Shown piece after piece: positions 12,060 to 23,835 of a stretch of 64,000 bases of DNA. The position numbers were made by a program, and so were the translations under genes. Source of the DNA: Microplitis mediator (Eukaryota > Arthropoda > Insecta > Hymenoptera > Braconidae). The stretch spans positions 17,835,831 to 17,899,830 of the forward strand of contig NC_079970.1 in assembly GCF_029852145.1 (NCBI RefSeq), written 5' to 3'. The notes under the pieces were generated by a model. That model ran no database searches. It was given only the letters and a program-made list of their open reading frames with translations, and was not told the origin of the DNA. Positions within the stretch are counted from its first letter, which is position 1. Every line of letters begins with the position of its first letter.

Positions 12060-13286
12060 CTTCTTTGAAATTGTCTCGTTAACGATATTTCTCAAACAAA
12101 TGATCCGATTTTTAATAATTAATTAATGATCCGAAATGAAATAAAATATAAATTCGTGAAAGCTTAATGTGTAAAAAATTTAGTAGCAATTAATTGGCTT
12201 CATACAAAAAAAAACATTTTTTACTTATTTAGCTAAAAGTAAGAGGGAACCATAAAAATAATTATAAACCAACTAACCACGAAAACTTAGAAATGACATT
12301 GAAACTTGTTAAAAACTTTCAAAATCTACTTTTCACACCATAAACTTTATCTCAACCTTGTACTTTTAACCTAAACGCTTAGGACTTACAAATCCTTGTA
12401 TCATTACTAATTTATATTAATAACTAAATTGCAAAATTAAAAAAATAAAACAAGTTTTCAGATAAGGGAAAAAAAGTAATCGCTATCAATAATTAAAATT
12501 TTTTTTACCATTATAAAATCCAACTATCTGAAATATATCAAGTGATTTTCGTTTAATCCCTATTAGCATTTATATTACAATCGATTATACTCACTTATAT
12601 AAATAAAATAGGAAAAAATAATCTAATAAAATTCTTTAGATTCTTTGGAAAATAAATAATAAAATAGAAAGGAATCCGTGGGAATAGAATATTTAAGTAG
12701 AACAATAAAATAAAAAAAAATTCATCCCGTCATTTTTTATTTTAATCATAAAATATATCAGTAGATTAAAAGCGATAACACGAAAATGTAATCAACAGCA
12801 TGCATGAAAAACAGCAATAAAATGAAAGTTAATTAAAACAAAATAATTTATAAAAGAAAAAAATATATATATACAATGATAGGTAAAAATTATTTTTTAT
12901 CGATTGCCTGACCAAACACGCATTTATTCCCTTAAAATTTTTTATAACCACCCTCAGTTTATTTAACTTTCCTTTACCTAACTTTACCTTTCATTCTTCA
13001 ATGCTACGCTTTCTGAGTATAAAATTACTTTATCTATAAAATCGCATTTTTCACATCGCCAAAAAGCTTTTGTGCAAAATAAAAAAAAAATATTGAATTT
13101 ACTGTCAATAGAAGTGAGATAAAGGAATCAAAGAGATTGATCAAAGATTCCACGTTCTTTAGAATTTTTGTACTCAATACAATACATTTTTGTGTATTGA
13201 TTTAATATAACTATCAAATTTTGATTTTAGTGCTTGGAGTAATATAACACAAAGGTTTACTGGGAACGCCTTTCACTTTCCATGCA
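12060..13286. other. AT-rich intergenic DNA, no gene recognised
   Basis: Strongly AT-rich with A and T runs. No open frame over 60 codons and no repeat family could be assigned. Confidence 0.4.
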
Positions 13287-14208
13287 CCCGTATGAAAAAA
13301 CCATATACTGTCGATAATGTATAAAAAAATATATGATAAATAACTGAACATATAAGGCGGCAAAATTATTAATATTGATTAATATATGATTCATCATATA
13401 TAATAATTCATACGTTTAATATTATAATAATCCATATCATTTATAACATATGTGATTATATACATGTGATATTGTATCAAAAATTATATGTCCGCTTTAT
13501 ATATTAATTTATAACGTAAAATATATGTTTCATCTTATAAATTAATTTATAATTTCAATATTATTATAATCCATATAATTTATAATATATGTAATTGTAT
13601 ACATATGATATTACATCTCAAATTATATTCTCGTTTTATATATAAACTTATAATTTCAATATTATAATAATTTCGATATTATTATACATAAATCATTTAA
13701 AAAATAAACTCATACCAAAAATTAAAGGAACAAAAAAATTTTAGAAATTTTTTTGTGATTTTTGCAAGACTGTATCTTCATGAAAATTAATCGTATCGAG
13801 ATTAAAAAAAAGCATTTTATAGCTTGAAATCTCTAGTTTTTATTTGTGCAAATATATATAAACATATCTCTATATAAATATATATTTACATACATTTATA
13901 CAAATATATGTGAACATATATTTATATAATTATATATTTACATTTATAAATATTGTATGTCAATCATATAATTAAATCATATATCTTATCATATAACTTG
14001 AAGTATCGTATAAAATATTATAAGCAATATTTATAAGTTAGCATGTAAAAAAAATATATTACCGATATTATATGTTGCAAATTATAAAATCATATAATAT
14101 TTCGGCAAAATTTTGAATATGGCTCCATATATGACTTCTTATAATTCCATATAATTTATCATATATTTTGAATTATACTGAAGCTCATATATTGCTTTTT
14201 CATACGGG
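13287..14208. mobile_element. AT-rich inverted-repeat element with CCCGTATGAAAAA ends, 922 bp
   Basis: The left end CCCGTATGAAAAA is matched by its inverted copy TTTTTCATACGGG at the right end. The interior is almost entirely A+T and built of short TATATGATT/ATATAAT-like words that recur on both strands, so much of it could fold on itself. No ORF. Read as a non-autonomous element. Confidence 0.6.
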
Positions 14209-14264
14209 CAAGTTAAGTATATCCGAGTCAAAATATTAAAACCTCATATGAGCCTTGTAGAGCC

Positions 14265-15320
14265 TGAACCTTTTGATGTGGGTATTCGCCGCTTCGATTT
14301 TAAAACCTTTTTCAACCTAACTCGCCTGAAATTCGGGTTAGGAGGAGTGAACTAGGGTTTAGTTCGAAGTTTAAAACTCTGTTTCATCCTAGTACGCCTC
14401 AAATAAGTTCGAAAAAGAATGAACCAGGGTTTAATTTGAAATTTAAGACTCTGTTTCAACCTATACTAGTCGAACCTGTAAATTTTTGTTTAGGATAAAA
14501 ATGGGATTAAAACTTAGAAATTATTTTTCTTGTAGTATTGATAAGAAATTAAAATTATAAAAAATATATAAGAAATTAATAATAAAAGATAATTTAATAA
14601 CTGAATAATAAGTTTGATGATTGAGTTTGAGATTCGAAAGTACATAAAAAATTTAATTTTCCAAATCAAAAATGTTGATTGGCTTGATTACACTGATATT
14701 GTGATAAAGTATATGGAAAAATGTTAAAAGTGACAAGTATGATGAAAATTTTACTCAAATTCTTTTGTAATATTTTGATTTTTTTTATATACAGATTTTA
14801 TAAAGAATATAAGATAGTTAGAATTACATATAAATACCATATTAGAAAAATATATATTTTCATAATAATGTATATTTTTGTAAGGTAATTTATTAAAGGT
14901 ATATCTTAAATAAATTGAAAACACAAAGATAGAGCAAAATACTGCGATATTATTCAATTAATTTTGTTTTGATTTGAAAGTATAATTTTATTTATAATTT
15001 TCTTATAAATTTAGTGGAAAAAATGTAGGTCATGATATTCGTAAATATAGGTCATCAGACGAACCAGGGTCTAACGGGGTTTTGATTAAAACCCTTTCTC
15101 GACCTAACTCGCCTGGAAACGAACATGAGTAGGGCCAAAAGGGAGTTTAAATTTAAAATCTTTCTCAACCTAACTCGTCTGAAGACGAACGTATGTCGGC
15201 GCTACTGGACTGAAATAGGGTTTAATCTCAATGGAGTTCTCTATCTTCTAAAACCCATTTCACCCTGACGTTCAGACTAAAAACTATACTAGGTTGAAAC
15301 AGAGTTTAAGTTAAAAAAAA
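14265..15320. repeat. Diverged about 70-bp repeats with a TTCAACCTAACTCGCCTG core
   Basis: Related units near 14300, 14370 and 14440, and again near 15081, 15150 and 15250, each containing a version of TTTAAAACYCTTTCTCAACC followed by TAACTCGCCTG. An inverted version closes the block at about 15280-15310 (CTAGGTTGAAACAGAGTTTA). A 550-bp AT-rich spacer separates the two groups. Probably an old element with internal repeats. Confidence 0.45.
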
Positions 15321-16372
15321 TTCCGAATAGCTTTCAAAATATTGATGGATTATTAGGAAAAACGGCATTAAAATATAAATTTTTTTTCCAAAAACCGAGA
15401 AAATCTTAATTTTAGTATAAAAAATTATAAAATTGTAATAGGATTTATATTAAATAAATTTTTATCAAAATTACAGGATGGTGGTTTAAATAGAAGCTTC
15501 TGGTCGATAATTTCTTGTGATAATTTTATAATATATTTTCGTTGTTGAACATGTTCTACAATTCAATGGACTAGTGAAAATATTCTACCAACAATAGTCG
15601 GTGGAATATTGGGGTCGGTTTTTTTTCCAACCAGAAATTATTTGAAAAATCATAAATGTGTCGGTTAATTTAAAAATTTTGAATATAAAAAAAAATGTAA
15701 TTAGACGTAAAAAGAATAAAACATTGGAGAATCTAGATCTAGTTTAAAAATAGTCATCAATAGGTACTTTCATTAACTTAATAAACAAACAACTGCTATA
15801 GAATAAAGTAGTAGTAATTTATAAAAAAATATTAAGCTTGAACAATAAATTGTTTAAAGATAAAAAAAATTAAATTCTTATTAATTAACAAAAATTTAAT
15901 TTGATAAGTACCTTAGTTTTTCAATGTCACTAAAAGCTACTACGAAATTATTTTGATGTCATTTTCATAATTTATTTAATTAATAGAATTATATAAAGTA
16001 ATTTCAAGTCCCATATGAATATATATTTGTATACAGAACTAGACTATAATATTTATCAATTTTTATTAAAATGTTAAGTCTAGTGTTATGTTTACTTTGG
16101 TGTTTGTTGTTTTAGTAGTCATATATGATACTATCTATCGTTATTTGTCATCGTCATCGATCAAAATCAACCCTCCAAAGAGGCGCTTTACTTATATATG
16201 TACGGCTGATATGCCACAAGATTTAGGGTGATAACAATAACTTACTTCAGTTATAATGATCGTTATTTCGTTATAATTCATCGAGTAATCAATAAAATTC
16301 TGAATGAAAATTTAACAATTGAATAATTCCTCTAAAGTTTAAATTATTGGACATTAGTAATAAAAGGCAGAG
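15321..16372. other. AT-rich intergenic DNA, no gene recognised
   Basis: No open frame with a domain and no recognisable repeat ends. A less AT-rich patch near 16130-16210 has no coding signature. Confidence 0.4.
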
Positions 16373-16992
16373 AAATTGTCTAACAGTTGACGTCAATTGG
16401 CCAGCGAAAAATTCATGAATGTACATCTTTTTAATTTAATAGCGGTTCCCGCGCTAACTTGAATCTACACAAAAAATTATTTTATAAAAAATTGACCGTA
16501 AAATTTTCTACTTTCAATTTGCATCTAAATAAAAGTGAAGAGAAATTTTTTATGAATATTTTTGAATACACAAATCAGACGTTATGTCGAGTGATAAGGT
16601 AGACCTTGAGGTACCGTTTTTGGCCACTTTAGGACCAGTTTTGGACCCTTGAAAAATTTAAATAAAGTAATTCATAGAAGACGCAATGATATAATTAATT
16701 TTTAAAATGTGTTCAAAGATACTTTTATTACACCATTAAAATGGAAATTTTATTTTCTACTCTTTCATTGATTAAAATAAAGTATTAAATGTCCAAAAGT
16801 GAAGCAGTGGCCACAAATGGTACTTCTATCCTATACCACTTACATTGTACTGACAATTACAAGTGCCTGTACGTTTAATGTTGTTCAGGCAATGATTTTA
16901 TGAAAGATCGACCGAAAAATTGTTGACGTCCCGGGTCAATTTATCGTGATTTGACTGATGAATATAAAAATGGTGGTCATTTCGCATCATTA
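16373..16992 (+). repeat. Interspersed repeat X, copy 1, carrying a nested insertion
   Basis: Matches 29392-29945 in opposite orientation. Shared blocks include AGAGAAATTGTCT, TAAAAGTGAAGAGAAATTT, ATACACAAAT, TGACAATTACAAGTGC and ATTTCGCATCA. This copy has a 240-bp insertion at about 16601-16842 that the other lacks, so the insertion is younger than the repeat. Confidence 0.6.
16601..16842. mobile_element. Inverted-repeat element with GGTACC/GGCCAC ends (copy 1)
   Basis: Left inner end GAGGTACCGTTTTTGGCCAC, and the right end reads inverted as TAGAAGTACCATTTGTGGCC. A second copy lies at about 42525-42731. The uninterrupted site at 29520-29560 supports insertion at a TA-containing target. No ORF. 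Confidence 0.6.
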
Positions 16993-17925
16993 TTGTACAC
17001 GGATATTTTTCTAATAAAATATATAATTTTTTAAGTTTTCATCTTAATTAACAATAGTTTTGTAACTTTAATGAAATATTGTTATTATGATTATTATTAT
17101 TTGTGTTTTATAGATCTTAAAACACTTATACTTACATCCACATCTTCCGATCTGATTTAAGTAATAGTTACAAATTGATCTCAAGTTAGGAGACGCCATA
17201 TCTTTCAACGGTATTATTATTCATAAATTAAATATAGTTCAAATTGCAATTGAATATATTTCTAAAAAACTTATGATGTTGTTCAAAACCATTGGAGTTG
17301 ATCATATTTTTTTTTAAATTAAAATCAATTAACTTTAAACTCAGAAATTTTCATATTAAATTACAATTTTTTCGAATAAAATATTACACTCAGACTAATT
17401 ATTTTAATTTTACCATTTATCGGTTTCAATTTAATGGTGAATATAATTGAGATTTACACTATTTCATTACAGTTAGCATATATAATAGCAGAAAAAATTA
17501 AATTCAATGAAATTCTATTGAATAAATAATAATTTAATTAAAATTTCCATCCCTCTATGTAAATTATTGTTAAGAATAAAGCATATATATTTACATCAAT
17601 GGTCCTATAGTATCTACACGTTAAATCTCTCTCCATAACTTAATTGTCGTTTCTCATTGTGGTATGTACTCTAATTTACATAGTACATATACGCAACCAT
17701 CGATATACACCACTGGTTTATTTCCCTTAATTCTCATACATTTTCATCAATTATTCAGACCACTGAGCCATTTATTAATTTTTTTTTCTACTTCTCTTTA
17801 ACATTTATTTATTAATTATATTATTCATATTTAATGGACGATTTTATTAGTTAATGCTCTTTATTCAAAAAATTTTGAGCGTGAAAAAGAGTTTAATTAT
17901 CTTATTCAAATAAAAATATATATAC
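16993..17925. other. AT-rich intergenic DNA, no gene recognised
   Basis: A/T-rich throughout with no ORF of note and no repeat assigned. Confidence 0.4.
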
Positions 17926-19012
17926 ACAGTAAAAAATATGTTACTTTAAAAGTGTTACTTAGTGTAAGAATTCAAATTATCGACGTTTATTAAGGTTTAC
18001 TGTAAAATTAACACACAATTAATGTTAAAAAGTCAATCGATAGTCAAGGAAGAATTAGTAGAAAAATGTTACTTGAACTTGAAATTTTTTATTATCAATA
18101 TATTAAATTTACCATTTACTCACAGATGGTATGTTTATTATACTAATAAAAAAGATTTATTTATAATATTGCACTAGTTCATGTAACATTAGAGTTTATT
18201 ACACACCAAGGAAGGAAAGTAGGACATTCCAACCCGCGTATATAATTGCCTAGCCAAGCCAAAGCAAGGATGGCAAACATGCGCATTGAGACGTCCTACT
18301 TTCCTAAGTGGTGTGTATACAATTTTTCGGCAGATCTGTACCTGAAAGTTTGAATTTTACTTCCATTTGTAGGAAGAATGGCGCACGCGTTAATTCTTAT
18401 CATTCGTTTTCTCATTACAGAAAAAAACGAATTTTTTCCCACAAACAGAGGCGCGAATTTAAACTTTCAGGTGCAGATCTGGTGAAGAATCGTATACACA
18501 CCATGGAGGAAAGCAGGACGTCGTCTCCGGCTCGGGTAGGCAATTGAACGTGCGGATTGGAATGCCCTACTTTCCTCCCTTGGTGCGTAATATACTAATT
18601 TTCGCTAAATAAAAATGCGTTTTTGTTTTTCGAAAGAAATTAATTGATTTATTGTTCATAACTGGTATGGAATATTTCGTGATTTTTTTTAATCTTGACG
18701 AATGACAATATTGTTTATCATAAAAAAATAGTTCTATATTAAATAATAATTGTTGTCACTATTGATAACCTCAAAATATTGTATACATTTTATTTACTGA
18801 ATATCCATGGTAATAAAATAAAATGTAATAGTAAACATTTTTATTGTGTTCCCATTGACATTTAAAAAGTGTTGAATTAACTTCTCGTATTACCCGAATT
18901 TTGTGGTGAAATATTGACAAAAATTTTCTATGTTAAAAAATAACACAAATATTGTGTGGACCGTTTTTAACACACAGATTGTGTTGATTTTAACACAATA
19001 TTTTTTACTGCG
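17926..19012. mobile_element. Element with ACAGTAAAAAATAT ends, interrupted by palindromic modules
   Basis: Left end ACAGTAAAAAATATGTTAC; the right end read inverted is GCAGTAAAAAATATTGTG. TTTTAACACA and TAACACAAT motifs recur inside. The palindrome chain at 18198-18597 sits within it, so the host element is older. No coding capacity seen. Confidence 0.5.
18198..18597. mobile_element. Palindrome chain, locus 1 (P-B-P modules)
   Basis: Three joined modules. The first P module (18198-18320) runs from TTACACACCAAGGAAGGAAA to CTTTCCTAAGTGGTGTGTAT and is itself an inverted repeat. The B module (about 18326-18495) is bounded by CAGATCTGTACCTGAAAGTT and, inverted, AACTTTCAGGTGCAGATCTG. The second P module (18496-18597) is an inverted relative of the first and ends GGTGCGTAATATACTA. 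GC content is well above the flanks. The open frame at 18308-18547 is a by-product of this structure. Confidence 0.65.
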
Positions 19013-20455
19013 CATTTTTTATAATAACGAAGACATATGTGTAGACAAATAAAATTTAAGATAAATTATGGTCGTAAAAACCCTTGAATTTTTTGATGAG
19101 ATCATCATATTTCTCCAAGGATTCGTTATGTCTTTTAAATTGTGGCCTTATGCACGCCTGATGTTACCTATTTTTTTATTATGAATAAGAATCATAATAA
19201 AATTTTACCACCTGACTTGATTATAACATAATATTTTTTATAAAAAATAATAATATCGGTATAAAAAAAATTAAATTTGTATAAAAAAAAAAATTAATTT
19301 TTTATCTTTTTAAAAAAATTGAATTTCAAATAAATTTTTGCATGAAAGCTTTCAAGGTAATGCATGATTGACATGAGCTGAAGGCGAAAAAAGAATTATT
19401 CTAAAAAATTGAACAATCTCGGTCAGGTTAATGAAAAGTGGTTCGATAAAAAAAAATCTCATCAATATAAGAATATTTATAATACAGTGAAAATAAAAAT
19501 AAAATTTATGAAATATTTGAAAACGATTAATTTCACACTCGGTAAACAAAAACTGTCATTTTTGCTAATGGCTGACGATATATGATAAAAAAAGCAGATA
19601 AATGAAATAGTTTATTTAGAATAAAAATAAATGAATAAATAGGAAGTGTAGAATGAAAAAATAGCCGTATGAGGTAAAATGGAAAATAAAATAAAAATAA
19701 TCTCGACAGAAGCGAGAGCGTGAAATATATATATGTGAAATAGTTATGTATATAGCTACTAGAGACTAGCGGCGGTTAACCAAATGTCTGTACAAGCTGT
19801 TGATTTTCCCAGTTGGCATTTCCAAATTCTCTTGTACCCTTATCAATTTTCTCGACAGTAAAAAAAATATTTATTCTTTCTAAAATTTATTATAACTTTT
19901 TTTTGTTTTATAATAACTTAGAACGAATAAATGCACTCGATTAACTTTATAGAAAAAACTTAATTTATTGTTGTATCGAAAAAAATTAAAATTAAATATA
20001 TCAATAAATAGCCTATTGAATTTCAATTTAAGCTTAAAAATATTGAGTTTACTTTGATAACGTAATTGAATTGATAACAAAGCACGTAGATGTAAAAGAG
20101 ATAATTTCTTTTAAAAGACACTGAAGGTCTGAGAGTGATGAAATTGATAGCGTCTATTTATTGTCTTCCGTAAGACAAAAGTAGTTGCACAATTAAGTAC
20201 TACACATGTATGATAATAAATTTTCGATAATTTCTTTGATGAAAGAGTCAATTTAAGAACAAAAAATTTTTTTTGTTCTTTACTAGTACATTCATAGACA
20301 ATAGCCTGAGTACAAATACTATATACTTTTTGTATGAAAAAAAAAAATCAACTCTATTTTGAAAATTTATCGAATTCAGGATAAATAGAAAGAAATGAAA
20401 TGGCTTGAAAAATATTATTTTATTCATGAAACGATACGTACTTTAACACGATACC
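19013..20455. other. AT-rich intergenic DNA, no gene recognised
   Basis: Two minus-strand frames (19352-19549 and 19880-20080) are Phe/Ile/Lys-rich and have no domain. No repeat ends recognised. Confidence 0.4.
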
Positions 20456-20750
20456 TGTACACTTAGGAAGGGAAGTAGGACATTCCAACACAACCTGTGC
20501 AATTATCTTTCTGATCCACAGGTAAGTGTCGCAAACACGTGAATAGAGATTTTCTACCAGGTTCCGGAAGAGTGCGTACTATTTTTCACTACCCCGCACG
20601 GAATAGTATATTACACACAAGGGAGAAAAGCAGGACATTACGGCTACGTATACAACCCTCGTATATAATTGCCTACTCGAGATGAAGGCGAGGGTGGCAA
20701 ACACGCGGTTTGGGACGTCCTACTTTCCTTTCTAGGTGTGTAATATACTG
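20456..20750. mobile_element. Palindrome chain, locus 2 (two P modules)
   Basis: A diverged P module at about 20456-20583 (GGAAGGGAAGTAGGACATTC) and a better one at 20603-20750, running from TAGTATATTACACACAAGGG to TTTCTAGGTGTGTAATATAC. A spacer of about 20 bp separates them. Each is an imperfect inverted repeat; no coding role. Confidence 0.6.
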
Positions 20751-20861
20751 TTTGCTATCATCACGATAGAGTCTCTTAACTATCACGAAACTCGCTTTGC
20801 TATTTAGAGGTTAGTTAAGTTTAAGTGGAGGATGGGTAGCTACGGTATTATACACGAAAAA

Positions 20862-21050
20862 AATTTACAGTACTAGTTCAGTAAACCTGGAACCAACTAG
20901 TGCCAATGGGACTTTTTACTGTGCTTTTCATAAAATATAACGCATCAAAGCATACTAAAGAGATGTATTTTTGTAGTAAGTACCGTAAAAAGTCTCACTG
21001 GCGCTAGTTGTTCCAACTTTATAACTGGCATTGTAATTTTTATATAAATT
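20862..21050. mobile_element. Palindromic element around a CAACTAGTGCC core
   Basis: The left arm has CCAACTAGTGCCAATGGGAC and then TTTTTACTGT; the right arm carries the inverted AAAAAGTCTCACTGGCGCTA and then GTTGTTCC. Outer A-rich ends also pair (AAAAAAATTTACAGTACTAG with its diverged inverse). Non-coding. Confidence 0.55.
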
Positions 21051-21124
21051 TTACCCCTAAATTTTATACAGAAATTCTCTCTATGTACAGATTGCGATTA
21101 TAACTATTCAAATCGCTCTCTTAA

Positions 21125-21232
21125 CCCGTCAGCACTCCTGTTATGAGCATTTTGCTCACAGGACGCTATTCGAATTATAGGATGTCGCTCTAGTGCAAAC
21201 GAGACACTAAAAAACACGGGAGTGCTGAAGGG
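21125..21232. mobile_element. 108-bp TTAA-target MITE (piggyBac-like ends)
   Basis: Left end CCCGTCAGCACTCC preceded by TTAA; right end GGAGTGCTGAAGGG followed by TTAG. The 14-bp inverted repeats differ at one base. CCC ends and a TTAA target are typical of piggyBac-derived MITEs; the right target copy has one change. Confidence 0.65.
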
Positions 21233-21526
21233 TTAGTGAAACCCATGCAGTGATACTTTTTGTATGCTTCCAATCATAAGAATTTTTTTTTCATGTAGGT
21301 GGATAATTTTGATTTTTGAGCTGTACAGAGAAAAAAAAGTAGCACTTTAATGTTTTACGAAGGAAAACAAATGGAATGAAGACGCATATGAAAGTCAATC
21401 TTCCTTCAAACAATGACAAAGATTCAAACTTTGCTAATAAGTATTCAACTTAGGGATGCTGGCAGGAAGTCGTTACTTGCCTGTAGGTTTTTACATACAC
21501 ATACACGGGTGGAAATTGCCTCCTTT

Positions 21527-21553
21527 CTTTTCTAAGTGTGTAATATACTATTC
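21527..21553. repeat. Fragment of a P-module end
   Basis: TTCTAAGTGTGTAATATACT matches the right end of the P modules. No matching left end is visible nearby apart from degenerate sequence. Confidence 0.45.
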
Positions 21554-21928
21554 AGACCAATGTGATTTATCGAACTAAAAATCATTAAATTCTTTTCGAA
21601 GAGAGAAAATGGTTCGATTCTACTGTCTACAGTAATTTCTGACTTTATTTCAACTGTGTTCGAATCGCAATTGATTATCGTAAACGTAACAGAATAATCA
21701 TGTCTTTGTGACCAACCAAATTGATAGTTGAATTTTGTCCAAGTGATTGGTCTTAAGTTATTTTGTTTTGATTGGCATTAGACATAAAAACCCTTGCTTT
21801 CAACGCAAGTAATTATGAAAATATAGTGTGTAGTACTATTGGCTAAAAACTCCAATGAATTTCGATTCGAGTATGAGGACACCTTTTGGTCGAAATTAAT
21901 TGGTTTTAATCAGAGTTTTTCACAATTA

Positions 21929-22443
21929 GGGACAAGATAAAATATGATTTCAGACTTCGTGTGATGGCAGACTTGACCATTGCTGCCCTGTCATGACAAA
22001 ACGACGTATCTCAAAAATTATAGTTTCGAGAAAATAGCGTTTAAAGTTTTAACAGAATTTGAGTACAATTTAAAAGAAAAATTAATTTCTGTTATGACAA
22101 AACGTTGTAACTCGAGACACGTTTTTTGTATCGTAACAAACTAATGCTTATTTTGATGAATAGATGAAATTGTTATGACAAAACGCTGTAATTTCCAATG
22201 CAAAAAATATACGTTTTTTTTTTTCATTTCTTTTATACGTACATTTGATCAATATTATTGGCATAATTAATTAAATTAGTAAAATGTTGATGATACCCTA
22301 TTATTAAGTGACACTAAATAAACCTTAGCTTTGTAACGACAAAACAGCGTATCTCGAGATACGTCGTTTTGTCATAACAGGGCAGATTGGCTCACGCAAT
22401 TCGTTTCACCAATGTCTGAAATCGTCTTATTTCATCACTTCCC
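21929..22443. mobile_element. Inverted-repeat element with recurring TGACAAAACG motif
   Basis: Outer inverted repeats pair GGGACAAGATAAAATATGAT plus TTCAGAC with the inverted right end GGGAAGTGATGAAATAAGAC plus GATTTCAGAC. Just inside, TGCCCTGTCATGACAAAACG is matched by the inverted CGTTTTGTCATAACAGGGCA. The motif GACAAAACG-N-NGTA occurs four or five times in both orientations, including a self-complementary GTATCTCGAGATAC at about 22350. No ORF. Confidence 0.65.
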
Positions 22444-23191
22444 ATGCAAGATACTATCGAATTGATTAAAATTTTAGTATTGAAATCTTCGATATGCTTA
22501 TGTATTTAGTTAATCAAATGATATTATAATTATAAAAATACATATAATAGTTTTTCATAATTTAATAAAATACTTAATTGACTGAAACATTTTCTTTTTT
22601 AGTTTCAATAATTTTTTTCCAGTATATAAAAAATATTAATATATTAAATGAATTTATGTTTTACGTCATTAAAAAGAAATATGATCCAAAAAAGCATCTT
22701 TACCCTACAGCTAATTTGATATGTAAAAATACTGACATAAAGAAATGTAAAATGGCTTACATCCAAGTCACGTTTTGTTAGTGACAAACTGTTAAAACAC
22801 AAGAAAATTGTTAAGTTAGGATTTCATGTTTCATATTCCATCTTATTTGATGACAGCTTGACATCAAAGAAGTATTCTGATGATTTATAACGTACCAACT
22901 AACCAACCGAGGTATTCATTTTCTCAAAGCATACGTTGTTCCTCTATATGCTTTTCCTTATACATGTCCTCTATGTGTTTTTCGTTATATATGTCCATGC
23001 ATACATTTTCCTCAAGATTTACATATACTCAAGACTTATACGCAATGAATTTATGAACTCCAGCGTATCTTCAATTCTATTACACCTTCATATATTTGAA
23101 ATTAAGATAGATTTATTTTCTTGACTTTTTATTTTATTTATTTAAAAAAATTTTAGTCAATATTTACCATAAATTTTAAATTTACTGCAGT
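22444..23191. other. AT-rich intergenic DNA, no gene recognised
   Basis: Two short open frames (22578-22781 and 22936-23124) are hydrophobic and low-complexity, with no splice or domain support. Confidence 0.4.
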
Positions 23192-23712
23192 AGTATACTA
23201 CACGATACAGAAGGAAAGTAGCATTCTAACCCGCATGCGTAATTGCCGAACCGAGCCGAAGGTGATTGGTGTGGTCTATTCTGTGGTGTGTATAGTATTT
23301 TTCACCATACCTGCCACGAATTTTTAAATTCCTGCCCTGTTTAGAGGGAAGAAAGTTGTTTTTTTCTTTTATGAGAAAATAAATGATAAAAATCGCATGC
23401 GCCATTCTTCTCATAAACAAAAGCAAAAATTTTAAGTGCAGATCTGGTTAAAAATAGTATACACACCAATGGGAAGATAACACATCCCAATCTGCATGTT
23501 TGCCACCCTTGCCTTTAACTCAGTTAGCAATTACACACGCGAGTTGGAATGTTCTACTTTCCTCCCGTGGTGTGTAATATATTATTGCTTCTGTTTGTGG
23601 GAAGAATAGCGCATGCGTTAGTTTTCATCATTTGGTTTCTCATGTAAGAAAAGAACGACTTTCTTCCCTCTTCACACGACAGGAATTTAAACTTTCAATA
23701 CAGGTAAGGTGA
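23192..23712. mobile_element. Palindrome chain, locus 3 (P-B-P-B)
   Basis: Four modules alternate: P (about 23192-23297), B (23298-23450), P inverted (23452-23584) and B inverted (23585-23712). The P modules begin or end in TAGTATA-ACACACC or its inverse and carry GGAAAGTAG. The B modules share AGTGCAGATCTGG and the GCGCATGCG/AGAAAGAATAGC parts with locus 1. The copies are more diverged than those at locus 4. Confidence 0.6.
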
Positions 23713-23835
23713 AATAGTATATTGTGTGACAAGGGATGAAACAAGACGATTTCAGACTAGGGTGAGGTTCGCCCTGCTCTGACATCACCTGCAGTCTGAA
23801 ATCGTGTTTTATCCTGAGTCACACACTATATTTTT
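23713..23835. mobile_element. Short relative of the 21929-22443 element
   Basis: GTGACAAGGGATGAAACAAG followed by ACGATTTCAGAC is matched by the inverted GTCTGAAATCGTGTTTTATC near the right end. Same ends as the larger element, but only about 120 bp. Confidence 0.55.
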
